64,000 nucleotides of DNA from contig JALNYZ010000002.1 of the NCBI GenBank assembly GCA_023229575.1, forward strand, positions 124,001-188,000, read 5' to 3'. How positions within the stretch are numbered: the stretch's first letter is position 1; each line of letters starts with the position of its first letter. Both the position numbers and the translations under genes were made by a program. This document shows positions 44,550 through 53,090 of the stretch, piece by piece. Origin of the DNA: Prolixibacteraceae bacterium. GTDB lineage: Bacteria > Bacteroidota > Bacteroidia > Bacteroidales > Prolixibacteraceae. The notes under the pieces are model-generated. The model was not told the DNA's origin, did no database searches, and saw only the letters and a list, made by a program, of their open reading frames with translations.

Positions 44550-45419
44550 TTATATGCGGTCAAGTACTTTTTGAACCAATTTTACCATCACCGGTTTGTA
44601 ATCTTCATTCGCTCGTTTCGAAACCCTGTTGGCTATTACAATACATACTGTCAATGCCTTGTGACCCAATAACTTGCTTAGGCCGTATATGGCAGAGCAT
44701 TCCATTTCATAATTGGTGATTCGTTGATCCCCGAACCTGAAGGCTTCGATTTTATCATTGATGAGCGGATCCGCTATTTTAAGCCTCAATTCGCGGCCTT
44801 GTGGTCCGTAAAATCCTGGCGCAGATATGGTTACACCAGAAATAAAGTCGCTGTCCACAATTTTATTAAAAAGATCCAGATCGGTTTCAACAACGTACGG
44901 TGAAGGAAGGAGCTTATTCCATTGAACAAACGATTTAAAGGATTCTTCAAAAGCGATATCCGAAACTTCCTCACGCCGCTCGTAGAAATTCAATAATCCA
45001 TCAAACCCAATCGCTTTCCTGGAAGCAAGAAAGGCATTCACTGGAATATCCCCCTGCAATCCGCCAGAGGTTCCAATTCTAATAATACTCAAAGACTTAC
45101 GTTCATTCTTGATCTGCCTGGTATGCAAATCAATGTTTGCCAATGCATCCAATTCATTGATTACAATGTCAATATTATCAGTTCCAATGCCTGTTGAAAG
45201 GACGGTGATCCTTTTAGAGCCATACGTTCCTGTCGCTGAAACAAATTCGCGATTCTCAGTTTCAGATTCAATCTGTTCAAAAAATCCGGCTATCATCTTG
45301 ACCCTGCCCGGATCCCCAACCAATATGACGTGTTCGGCCAGTTGCTCCGGTTTTAAGTGGAGATGAAAAATCGTTCCATCGGGATTGATGATCAGCTCAG
45401 AAGGTTCAATTACGCTCAT
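44550..45419 (-). CDS. Nucleoside phosphorylase, uridine phosphorylase type
   Basis: Phosphorolysis of uridine-like nucleosides to base and ribose 1-phosphate. 289 residues from ATG at 45419; the upstream TTG at 45443 is less likely. NP-I family marks: VILVGDPGRVKMIAG, the VLSTGIGTDNIDIVINEL phosphate and base loop, IIRIGTSGGLQGDIPV and NYEMECSAIYGLSKLLGHKA with the ribose-binding Met-Glu. The branch could also act on other nucleosides; Udp-like is my best guess. A TACCTTTG -7 match on the minus strand lies at 45441-45448. Confidence 0.85.
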   Translation of the reverse strand: MSVIEPSELIINPDGTIFHLHLKPEQLAEHVILVGDPGRVKMIAGFFEQIESETENREFVSATGTYGSKRITVLSTGIGTDNIDIVINELDALANIDLHTRQIKNERKSLSIIRIGTSGGLQGDIPVNAFLASRKAIGFDGLLNFYERREEVSDIAFEESFKSFVQWNKLLPSPYVVETDLDLFNKIVDSDFISGVTISAPGFYGPQGRELRLKIADPLINDKIEAFRFGDQRITNYEMECSAIYGLSKLLGHKALTVCIVIANRVSKRANEDYKPVMVKLVQKVLDRI

Positions 45420-45505
45420 GGCAATTATTTTGATGCAGTTCAAAGGTAAAAAAAAGTAGGATGATCCTTAATATTTTTAATTTTGCTGCGAATAAATATA
45501 AAGAT

Positions 45506-45970
45506 ATGATTCAAAGAATTCAAACACTTTACCTACTAATTGCCGCACTTTTGGTAGCCGCTCTTATTTTTGTTCCATTTGCTGAATTGACAGGAAAGGA
45601 TGGTGCCCTTTACCTGTTCAATATTTCTGGAATCATTGTAACTAGTAGCAGCAATAGTACAACGCTGGTAAATACCTGGCCTGTTTTGGTATTGGTTTGT
45701 TTTAGTCTGCTTATCTTAATAACATCCATCTTCCTGTTCAAAAACAGAATAGCGCAAATCAGGATTTCCTATGTAAGCATCTCCTTACTGTTTGGGTTAA
45801 AAGCCCTAATGTACTACTACACATGGAGTAGTACAAATGTCCCGACAGGTGGTTTACATGCGAAGATCTATTCAACGTTGCCACTGATAGCGGCAATTTT
45901 GGTATTTCTTGCTGTCAGGAATATCAGGAAAGATGAAAATCTGGTCAAATCTATAGACCGTATCCGCTAA
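45506..45970 (+). CDS. DUF4293 family membrane protein
   Basis: 154 residues from ATG at 45506; the frame open to 45461 gives an unneeded polar start. MIQRIQTLYLLIAALLVAALIF is the characteristic start of this Bacteroidota-only family. Four membrane helices are predicted. Function is unknown. A TAATTTTGC -7 match at 45478-45486 sits just upstream. Its end overlaps the convergent fRMsr gene by 4 bp. Confidence 0.82.
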   Translation: MIQRIQTLYLLIAALLVAALIFVPFAELTGKDGALYLFNISGIIVTSSSNSTTLVNTWPVLVLVCFSLLILITSIFLFKNRIAQIRISYVSISLLFGLKALMYYYTWSSTNVPTGGLHAKIYSTLPLIAAILVFLAVRNIRKDENLVKSIDRIR

Positions 45971-46425
45971 AACAGTTGCGCAAGTTTTTCTGCAATGGCC
46001 AATAGAAATTGTTCATCATCCGTTGTGAACGGTGCATAGGCATGTGAATCGATGTCAATTTCTGCAATAAACCGACCATCCTTAAGAATAGGGACAACAA
46101 TTTCACTCTGTACATCCATGCTGCACGCCAGATAATTATCTTGCTCTGCAACATCCTGTACGACCTTTGTTTGCTTACTTGCGGCCACCTGCCCGCATAT
46201 TCCTTTTCCAACCGGGATGTGGGTATGATCGGTAGCAGCGCCCGCGTATGGACCAAGAACCAATTGATTGTTTTGCGCATCGAGCAAATAGAAGCCAACC
46301 CAGTCGTAATGCGAAATCTCAGATTTCAACAGTCGCGAGGTACTTAACATCAAGCTATTAAGATCCAAGCGCTGGTCTAAAAGCACACAAAATTCATTGT
46401 ATACGCTGGAAAATATTTGCTCCAT
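45967..46425 (-). CDS. Free methionine-(R)-sulfoxide reductase (GAF domain)
   Basis: 152-residue single GAF-domain enzyme repairing free Met-R-sulfoxide. The family pattern is clear: YDWVGFYLLD, LGPYAGAATDHTHIPVGKGICGQVA and NYLACSMDVQSEIVVPI, with two of the redox cysteines in GKGICG and LACSMD. The third family cysteine position is not obvious. It follows pyrI by 11 nt and so is likely in the pyrB-pyrI message, though with no functional link that I can see. Confidence 0.88.
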   Translation of the reverse strand: MEQIFSSVYNEFCVLLDQRLDLNSLMLSTSRLLKSEISHYDWVGFYLLDAQNNQLVLGPYAGAATDHTHIPVGKGICGQVAASKQTKVVQDVAEQDNYLACSMDVQSEIVVPILKDGRFIAEIDIDSHAYAPFTTDDEQFLLAIAEKLAQLF

Positions 46426-46436
46426 ACTATATTGTT

Positions 46437-46889
46437 CTATGTAATTTTTATTTCGTTTTCATAGGTGATTTTCTCGCAGTAATAGCACTTCATTTCAATT
46501 GGTTTTTCGTTGATAATTTGAAATTTAGTACACACAGACTCTGCATTGGTAATGCATTTAGGATTGAAGCATCGAACAATTCCATTTACCTGTTCAGGAA
46601 TTTGAACGACTCTTTTTTCAACCACCTCATAATTCCGGATGGTGTTAAGTTTGGCATTTGGAGCTACCAGGGCAATTTTGTTAACCTCCTCATCTTCGAA
46701 GTACCGATTGGCAATCTTGATGATTGCTTTTGTTCCCATCGCTTTGCTGTCGAGGTTATTACCAAATGTGACCATGTTGTTAAATTCATCCAGCTTTAGA
46801 ATTTGGATTACTTTGAACAGTGCTTTCGGTGGAATATGGTCGATCACTGTTCCGTCCTTTATGGCACTTACATTAAGTTGCTTTTCCAT
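46437..46889 (-). CDS. pyrI: Aspartate carbamoyltransferase regulatory subunit
   Basis: 150-residue regulatory chain that binds nucleotides and holds catalytic trimers together. N-terminal allosteric domain (VSAIKDGTVIDHIPPKALFKVIQIL) and C-terminal zinc domain with the four cysteines in CFNPKC and CYYC (plus C of NAESVC nearby). Follows pyrB by 10 nt. Confidence 0.95.
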   Translation of the reverse strand: MEKQLNVSAIKDGTVIDHIPPKALFKVIQILKLDEFNNMVTFGNNLDSKAMGTKAIIKIANRYFEDEEVNKIALVAPNAKLNTIRNYEVVEKRVVQIPEQVNGIVRCFNPKCITNAESVCTKFQIINEKPIEMKCYYCEKITYENEIKIT

Positions 46890-46899
46890 ATGGCATGAA

Positions 46900-47811
46900 T
46901 TATCTAAGATTTAATAGGTGAGAGATGATCGCCATTCGAACGAAGACACCGTTCCGGGCTTGTGTAAAGTAATACGCCTTTGGATTATTATCAACATTGG
47001 TATGGATCTCATTGATCCTTGGCAGAGGGTGCAATATTTTCACAGTAGGCTTTGTATTGGCCAACATCTCATTTTTTAAGATGTAGACATTTTTAACCTT
47101 TTCATACTCAACCGGATCGATAAAGCGTTCTTTCTGCACACGCGTCATGTAGATGATATCTGCCTGATTGATAATATCATTGAACTCGAGGTGTTCAAAA
47201 TAGCGTATTCCATTGTTGGACAGATAGATCTTGTATTCGTCGGGCATCGCCAATTCGGGAGGGGCAACAAAATTAAAGATTGGATTTTTAAATTGGGACA
47301 TGGCCATCAGCAGGCTATGAACGGTCCTTCCGTATTTCAGGTCACCAACCATGAACAGATTGATGTCATCCAAACGTCCCTGGGTTTTCATAATTGAATA
47401 CATGTCCAGCAATGTCTGGCTAGGGTGCTGGTTGGCACCGTCCCCTGCATTGATAACAGGAACATCTGAGACCTCAGCAGCATAACGGGCACTTCCCTCC
47501 AAAGGATGCCGCATGATAATCATATCCGCGTAGTTGCTCACCATTTTGATGGTGTCGTGAAGCGTTTCACCCTTAGAAACACTGGATGAATTGGAATCAG
47601 AGAATCCAATGATCTTTCCGCCCAATCGGTTGATTGCTGTCTCAAAACTAAGTCTGGTACGTGTAGAGGGCTCAAAAAATAGCGTGGCAATCACTCTTCC
47701 CTTCAATAAAGATTGACTTGGGTTCTCTTCAAACTGCCTGGAAAGTTCCATAATCTTCAGATACTCCTCCTTGGAAAAATCTGTGATTGAGATTAAATTC
47801 TTTTTACTCAT
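46900..47811 (-). CDS. pyrB: Aspartate carbamoyltransferase catalytic subunit
   Basis: Makes N-carbamoyl-L-aspartate, first committed step of pyrimidine synthesis. 303 residues; carbamoyl-phosphate motif STRTR at 49-53 (FEPSTRTRLSFE), HPLEG, GDGANQHPSQTLLD, and the aspartate-binding PLPRI near the end. Intact and of normal length. It is the first gene of the pyrB-pyrI-fRMsr group, 31 nt after yigZ. Confidence 0.97.
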   Translation of the reverse strand: MSKKNLISITDFSKEEYLKIMELSRQFEENPSQSLLKGRVIATLFFEPSTRTRLSFETAINRLGGKIIGFSDSNSSSVSKGETLHDTIKMVSNYADMIIMRHPLEGSARYAAEVSDVPVINAGDGANQHPSQTLLDMYSIMKTQGRLDDINLFMVGDLKYGRTVHSLLMAMSQFKNPIFNFVAPPELAMPDEYKIYLSNNGIRYFEHLEFNDIINQADIIYMTRVQKERFIDPVEYEKVKNVYILKNEMLANTKPTVKILHPLPRINEIHTNVDNNPKAYYFTQARNGVFVRMAIISHLLNLR

Positions 47812-47842
47812 GTTTGGTCAATTATTGATAGTTTGTTTTTTG

Positions 47843-48448
47843 TCAAATTATTTTCAAACCTTGAAAACCTTCAATCTTTATCAATTTTGAATCAACCTCT
47901 TCCATTTTGGAGGATCGTACCTTGATCTGAATTGAGCATTGAAGATCAAATTGTGTTGCGACTATTTCCAGTTGTTCCTCTTTGATCAATTGCATCAGGT
48001 CATTCATGGCGGCATAATCAAACAGTATTTCCAGGATATATTCCACAGTCTTGGTAACAATCTTTGCATTGGATAGGGCATCGCCGGCTGCATGTTTGTA
48101 GGCTTGAAGGAGTCCGCTGACACCCAGCAATGTTCCGCCAAAATACCTGACCACTACTACCAGTATGTTTGTCAACTGATGTGATTGAATCTGACCAAAT
48201 ATTGGCTTGCCTGCGGTTCCTGAAGGCTCGCCGTCATCATTGACCCGGTATCTTTCCTGACCAATCCCTAAGCTCCATGCATAACAACAGTGACGGGCCG
48301 AAAAATGTTCCTTTCTGATACCAGCGAGAATTTCCTTGATCGTCTCTTCATTTTGAACAGGAAATGCAAAGGAGATAAACTTGCTTCCCCTTTCCTTGTA
48401 CAAGCCTTCGGATGGACGATCAATGGATTGATAGGTATCAGAAGCCAT
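47843..48448 (-). CDS. YigZ/IMPACT family protein
   Basis: 201-residue protein of the IMPACT (UPF0029) family. The N-terminal domain has KERGSKFISFAFPV, HFSARHCCYAW, NDDGEPSGTAGKPI and VVVRYFGGTLLGVSGL, all signature blocks; the C-terminal domain is ferredoxin-like. Members are thought to affect translation or to bind nucleotides or RNA, but the bacterial role is not settled. Separated from dnaA by a terminator. Confidence 0.9.
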   Translation of the reverse strand: MASDTYQSIDRPSEGLYKERGSKFISFAFPVQNEETIKEILAGIRKEHFSARHCCYAWSLGIGQERYRVNDDGEPSGTAGKPIFGQIQSHQLTNILVVVVRYFGGTLLGVSGLLQAYKHAAGDALSNAKIVTKTVEYILEILFDYAAMNDLMQLIKEEQLEIVATQFDLQCSIQIKVRSSKMEEVDSKLIKIEGFQGLKII

Positions 48449-48484
48449 CTATGCTGCGATTAAAATGCTGATATTAAATATTTT

Positions 48485-48516
48485 AAAATAAAAAAAGCAA
48501 ACTTTTCAGTCTGCTT
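48485..48516 (-). terminator. Terminator after dnaA
   Basis: Read leftwards: AAGCAGACT (48516-48508), loop GAAA, AGTTTGCTT (48503-48495), nine pairs with one G-T pair, then a T-rich run (48494-48485). It ends the dnaA message before yigZ. Confidence 0.85.
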
Positions 48517-48525
48517 ATGCGAAAA

Positions 48526-49956
48526 TTACATTTTCAATTTGGTTTCTATTTCATCGATACTCAGCCTAAAATTTTTATCAATCTCTTTCAGGTTGGTGAC
48601 AGTCCTGCAAGCATGAAGAACAGTAGCATGATCTTTACCCCCAATTTGCGAACCAATGGAAGCAAGCGAAGATTGGGTCAAATTTTTGGAGAAGTACATG
48701 GCTATTTGCCTGGCCTGGACGATCTCCCTTTTACGGGTTTTGACGGAAAGGGAATCTACAGGTATACAGAAATAGTCAGATACAACTTTCGAAATATAAT
48801 CGATGGTTAACTCTCTCTTTGTATTGTTAACCAGTTTGTTAATCATCTTGATGGCCAAATCAAGGGTAATTTCCTTTTTATTTAGGGTCGCCTGCGCGAG
48901 CAAAGAGATCAACGCACCTTCCAGCTCCCTTACATTGCTGTTTATATGGGAGGCAATGTATTCCAACACCTCTTCAGAGATGACAATACCATCCTTATAG
49001 ATTTTTTTCCGAAGAATATTCATCCTGGTTTCAAAATCCGGTACCTGAAGGTCTGCTGTAAGACCCCATTTGAAACGTGACAACAAACGTTGTTCCATTC
49101 CTTTCAGTTCGATGGGGGATTTATCTGAAGTTAGGATCAACTGCTTGCCTGATTGATGCAAATGGTTGAAAATATGGAAGAAAGTCTCCTGTGTTTTCTC
49201 TTTCCCGGCAAATTCCTGAACATCATCAATGATCAGGACGTCTATCATCTGGTAAAAATGCAAAAAGTCATTTCTGGAATTGTTTCGGGTAGCTTCGGAA
49301 AATTGTATAAAGAATTTGTTGGCATTGACATACAGAACAATCTTATCCGGAAACCTTTCTTTTACCTCTATTCCGATTGCTTGGGCCAAATGTGTTTTCC
49401 CCAGTCCTGAATTTCCATACAACATTAATGGATTGAAGGCCGTTCCACCCGGCTTTTGAGCTACGGCGTAACCGGCGCTCCTGGCCAGACGATTGCATTC
49501 ACCTTCGATAAAATTGTCGAAAGTATTGTCTGATTTCAGTTGGGAATCAATTTGAATTTTCTGAATGCCGGGAATGACAAATGGATTACGAATGCCACTC
49601 TCGTCAGAAGGTACAATGGCTGATACCGCTTTATTTTTTAAATTATTATTTTGGTTGGTAGGCAGTTTTATCGTGTATGGTTTGTTGTTAACACTGTTGT
49701 TATTGTCAACAACTACATTGTATTCGAGCTTTGCTCCTGTACCCAGCTCTTTTCGAAGGGTTTTTCTCAGGATATCGATGTATTGTTCTTCAAGGTACTC
49801 GTAAAAAAAAGGACTTGGAACCTGAATCGTCAAAATATTGTTCTCCAGTTTTAGGGGAACAATCGGTTCGAACCAGGTTCTGTAACTTATGTTGGGAACA
49901 TTGTCTTTAATAATTTTTAAACAACTGTCCCAAATTGACACGTGATCTCTCTCCAT
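48526..49956 (-). CDS. dnaA: Chromosomal replication initiator DnaA
   Basis: 476 residues. Domain I (1 to about 80), a linker with Asn-rich stretches (85-120), the AAA+ ATPase with Walker A GNSGLGKT at 181-188 and Walker B LIIDDVQEF, and the C-terminal DNA-binding domain with the signature GGKDHATVLHAC. All parts are intact. The gene ends in a good terminator. It has no dnaN, recF or DnaA-box cluster beside it, so it is not at a classic origin. Confidence 0.97.
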   Translation of the reverse strand: MERDHVSIWDSCLKIIKDNVPNISYRTWFEPIVPLKLENNILTIQVPSPFFYEYLEEQYIDILRKTLRKELGTGAKLEYNVVVDNNNSVNNKPYTIKLPTNQNNNLKNKAVSAIVPSDESGIRNPFVIPGIQKIQIDSQLKSDNTFDNFIEGECNRLARSAGYAVAQKPGGTAFNPLMLYGNSGLGKTHLAQAIGIEVKERFPDKIVLYVNANKFFIQFSEATRNNSRNDFLHFYQMIDVLIIDDVQEFAGKEKTQETFFHIFNHLHQSGKQLILTSDKSPIELKGMEQRLLSRFKWGLTADLQVPDFETRMNILRKKIYKDGIVISEEVLEYIASHINSNVRELEGALISLLAQATLNKKEITLDLAIKMINKLVNNTKRELTIDYISKVVSDYFCIPVDSLSVKTRKREIVQARQIAMYFSKNLTQSSLASIGSQIGGKDHATVLHACRTVTNLKEIDKNFRLSIDEIETKLKM

Positions 49957-50281
49957 CTAGGTTGCGGTAAAATAATGTAAAACTTAAAATAAGTTAATCA
50001 AGTTGAAGGCAAATAAGACAAATCACGATCAATACATTTGTGCTTTAACGTTCGTCATCTAATTTTATATTAGTCAGTCAAATAAGTAAATATTAAAAGT
50101 TAAATATCTGATAATCAGATCTATAGAAATTAATAGAGGCCAAAATGCTGATAGTATGATACTTCAATATTTATTATGCCCTTAAAATTTTTGATGTTTT
50201 ATATTTTGACGGATGACAAAATACTTAAAAAATCAATCTTTTTTCGTTGGGTTAAATTAGTTAAAAAAGAATAACTCAAGA
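49957..50281. other. AT-rich gap upstream of dnaA
   Basis: 325 bp, strongly AT-rich, between the dnaA start and the end of the MCE gene. I looked for TTATNCACA-type DnaA boxes on both strands and saw none; a GATAATCAGATC half-palindrome at about 50110-50121 is the only clear motif. It presumably carries the dnaA promoter. Confidence 0.5.
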
Positions 50282-51541
50282 TTACTTTGAACAAATTTTT
50301 AGCGCTTTTTTTAGCGAAATTTCATCTTTGTTCTGATAAGCCTTTAAAGTAGCCTGAGGAAAAGATAGTTGCACCTTATTTAGAATAATTCTAATTTTAT
50401 CATAGGATTTATCTTCTCCAGCGAAATAAAGGAATTTGGATCCGTCCATTGATTCCTTAGCATCTTTAATGCCTTGAAATACAGATGATTCAAGAGGTAT
50501 TTTAACAGTGGAACTGAATAAAAAAACTTTAAAGTCGATATTTTCAATTGTCTTGTACTTGGGGCCGGGAGCCAAATAAATCTCCTTTCCAAAGTCGAAA
50601 GCTGAAATTTTCAGGTATCGGTGAGGATTAGTTTTAAGGTCAAGCAACAATCTGTTTAGATTTTCGCCCGACGCGGTCAATTGATTGTACAAAGTTGAAT
50701 CTTTAACCAAAAGTCCAAGCGTTCCGTTAGAATTGTTGATGTTTGACAGGACCATTTCCAGACCGACAGTAGATTTATTCAAATGTGTTATGATGGAATT
50801 AAGTTCAGAGGGATTGATGGAATCACTGATCGCTGAGAAGTTGTTTAAAATCTTCCCCAGGGCTTTTGAATCGTTGTTCAAATTTTCGGTTAGCTCTTTC
50901 AGGTTGATAAGGCTTGCAGAGAGATTTGTCTTTTGGGTACCTACAACAATGCTTAAATCACTTGATATCTGTTCAAGATTCTCCATGGTAAGGCTAATCT
51001 GCTTTATACTCATTTCGATATTTCTTCTCGACTCACTGTTGAGTAATAAAGAAACCCCTGAAACGATTGAATCCAATGATACAATTAATCGCTCAGCTTT
51101 GGCCTTGATTGGTGCAATTTGTTCAGTTACCTGACTCATCAAATCGGATTCAATTTTTGTTTTGATAGTATCATTGTGTTGGTAAAATTGGGATGATTTT
51201 CCCAGGCTCAACTTTACAACCTTTGAACCCAACAGATCACTGTTTGCAATTTCAGCGGTAGTGCCAACAGGCAAAGGAAATTTATTAAATACAGCTATTT
51301 TAACGATCAGATCTCCTGAAAGGTCATCGGCAAAATAGATTTCCCTGACGTAGCCGATTTTTAATCCATTGAGTTGCACAACAGTAGAAGCTTCAAGGCC
51401 ACCAACATTCTTGTATCTTGCAATGTATACCTTTTCAGTCCTGAAGATATCACGCCCTTTTAGAAAATTTATTCCCCAAACCAATACCATAAAGCTGATA
51501 GCCAAAACAATACCAATCTTTGATGTTTTTGAAATTTTCAC
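50282..51541 (-). CDS. MlaD-type MCE protein with SPOR-like C-terminus
   Basis: 419 residues, GTG start at 51541. One N-terminal inner-membrane helix (IGIVLAISFMVLVWGINFL), then the MCE domain (about 38-110; YIARYKNVGGLEASTVVQLNGLKIGYV..., SDLLGSKVVKLSLG), then a long helical rod (about 125-300) with Asn/Ser/Leu heptads. MlaD-type proteins shuttle lipid between the membranes. The last roughly 75 residues (FKVFLFSSTVKIPLESSVFQG...SKFLYFAGEDKSYDKIRIILNKVQLSFPQATLKAYQNKDEI) look like a SPOR domain. No mlaE/mlaF genes are adjacent; the amidase gene lies 122 nt upstream on the same strand. Confidence 0.85.
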   Translation of the reverse strand: MKISKTSKIGIVLAISFMVLVWGINFLKGRDIFRTEKVYIARYKNVGGLEASTVVQLNGLKIGYVREIYFADDLSGDLIVKIAVFNKFPLPVGTTAEIANSDLLGSKVVKLSLGKSSQFYQHNDTIKTKIESDLMSQVTEQIAPIKAKAERLIVSLDSIVSGVSLLLNSESRRNIEMSIKQISLTMENLEQISSDLSIVVGTQKTNLSASLINLKELTENLNNDSKALGKILNNFSAISDSINPSELNSIITHLNKSTVGLEMVLSNINNSNGTLGLLVKDSTLYNQLTASGENLNRLLLDLKTNPHRYLKISAFDFGKEIYLAPGPKYKTIENIDFKVFLFSSTVKIPLESSVFQGIKDAKESMDGSKFLYFAGEDKSYDKIRIILNKVQLSFPQATLKAYQNKDEISLKKALKICSK

Positions 51542-51663
51542 GGGTAAATAGTTTATAGAATTTAAAATATCAAATTCCTTTACAAAAGGAAGTGGTGACT
51601 AATAAATACCGTACAAAGGTAAAGAGGATTTAGATCAAATAAAAGCAGTGAATTCATCACCGT

Positions 51664-52926
51664 TTATTTTTTCCCTTCTTTGATCCACACCCTCCTGGTG
51701 TTGTTGTTCTGTATTTCGACTATAAAAGCATCGGGGAATTTCTTTGATATCTCTTCGTAATTTGACTTTGTCGTTTGAAAAGAATCAGATTCAAAACAGA
51801 AATATTTGTATTTACCGTCTATAATCATCTCTTTGATTGGTGAAATTCCTTTAAACGATTTTGAATTGGAAATGACTTTTCTGGAATAGACCCCAATCTG
51901 TATGGCATAGGTTACACCATGCTTAGCAATATTTATGCCTGCCTCTGTTTTATCATCAGTTTTTTTGTTTTTGTCTTTTTGTTGTTCCTTGCCTTGCGAT
52001 GGTTCAGCTTTTATGTTTTTTTCAACAGGGGATGGCTCAAATTCGTCCTGTTTTTTCCCTGGTGATGGTTTTTGTATTTGTATCCGGTTACTTTCTTGTG
52101 TTGTTCCTTTAGATTGGTTATCTTGAACTATTTCCTTTGTATCCAATTTGTTGAGATAATTTAACAAAGAACTGTATATTGAATGGGCTAATTCGCTTCT
52201 GCCGTTATCGGTCTGAAGAAAACTGTTCTCTTTCCTGTTGCTCAAATAGCCAGTTTCAATAAGGACACTTGGCATGGCAGTTTCCCTGAGCACTAAAAAG
52301 CCTGCTTGCCTTACATCGCGATCATGTCTCTGCGCTACCTCTTTAAAATTCGATTGCAGGATGGTAGCAAAGCGTAAACTTTGTTCCAAATATGCATCCT
52401 GGACTAGCTCAAACATGATGTATGATTCCGAAAGGTTAGGGTTAAAACCCTCATAACGTGTAGAGTAGTCTTCTTCTAGTAAGATTACACTGTTCTCTTT
52501 TTTGGCGACATTCAGGTTGTCTTCTGTTCTGTGCAATCCCAGTACATAGGTTTCTGTGCCATATATATCCGGACTTCCACAATAGTTTGCATGAATGGAA
52601 ATAAACAAATCTGCGTTGGCTTTGTTGGCAATTTGGGCCCTGTCCATTAAGGGTACAAAATAATCGCCATCCCTGATGTATACGACTTTGATGTTTTGGT
52701 TCTGCTTGATCAGATTCCCCAATTTGAGCGCTATGTCCAGTACTATATTCTTTTCTTTGGCTCGCCCGACGACGGTTCCCGGATCTTTACCGCCATGACC
52801 GGCATCAATGACAACGGTTTTAATTGAGTTATTTTTCTGTAGGCCTTTTGCTCCAAAAAATGCAAAAGAGAAGATGATGAAAAGGCAAATACATTCTATG
52901 CCCAAGGTTTTAATTTTGCTGCCCAT
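51664..52926 (-). CDS. N-acetylmuramoyl-L-alanine amidase with SPOR-like C-terminus
   Basis: Zinc amidase (Amidase_3) cleaving peptide stems from peptidoglycan, used in cell separation. 420 residues from ATG at 52926 (GTG one codon earlier is possible). Signal-anchor helix, then metal and catalytic residues H44 (DAGHGG), E58 (RAKEKN), H112 (SIHAN) and catalytic E224 (LIETGYLSN). A Lys/Glu/Gln-rich linker (about 260-330) leads to a C-terminal SPOR-like domain (YAIQIGVYSRKVIS...FKGISPIKEMIIDGKYKYFCF...FPDAFIVEIQNNN), which would bind denuded glycan strands at the septum. Confidence 0.92.
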   Translation of the reverse strand: MGSKIKTLGIECICLFIIFSFAFFGAKGLQKNNSIKTVVIDAGHGGKDPGTVVGRAKEKNIVLDIALKLGNLIKQNQNIKVVYIRDGDYFVPLMDRAQIANKANADLFISIHANYCGSPDIYGTETYVLGLHRTEDNLNVAKKENSVILLEEDYSTRYEGFNPNLSESYIMFELVQDAYLEQSLRFATILQSNFKEVAQRHDRDVRQAGFLVLRETAMPSVLIETGYLSNRKENSFLQTDNGRSELAHSIYSSLLNYLNKLDTKEIVQDNQSKGTTQESNRIQIQKPSPGKKQDEFEPSPVEKNIKAEPSQGKEQQKDKNKKTDDKTEAGINIAKHGVTYAIQIGVYSRKVISNSKSFKGISPIKEMIIDGKYKYFCFESDSFQTTKSNYEEISKKFPDAFIVEIQNNNTRRVWIKEGKK

Positions 52927-53008
52927 CACTCTTTATAAATTAAGCCTCGTTTGCGGATGTTAAACGTATACAAAAATAGAAGATTAAATTATTTATCCGT
53001 GCACCCTT

Positions 53009-53036
53009 TTTGTCCGGTAGGATTTTTTACTTTTGC
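53009..53036 (+). promoter_or_regulatory. Candidate promoter of lptD
   Basis: TTTG (53009-53012), 15 nt, TACTTTTGC (53028-53036). The -7 box is a perfect match; the spacing is shorter than the usual 19. A transcript starting near 53044 would lack the TTG at 53010, so it argues for the downstream start at 53091. Confidence 0.5.
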
Positions 53037-53090
53037 CTCAAAGGCAGGCGGATTGAAATTAGAATTTTAAAACGATCTAATTCTATAGAT

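Noticed and set aside
49957..50281. Possible oriC upstream of dnaA
   Set aside because: AT-rich, but no TTATNCACA-type boxes seen on either strand and no dnaN/recF context.
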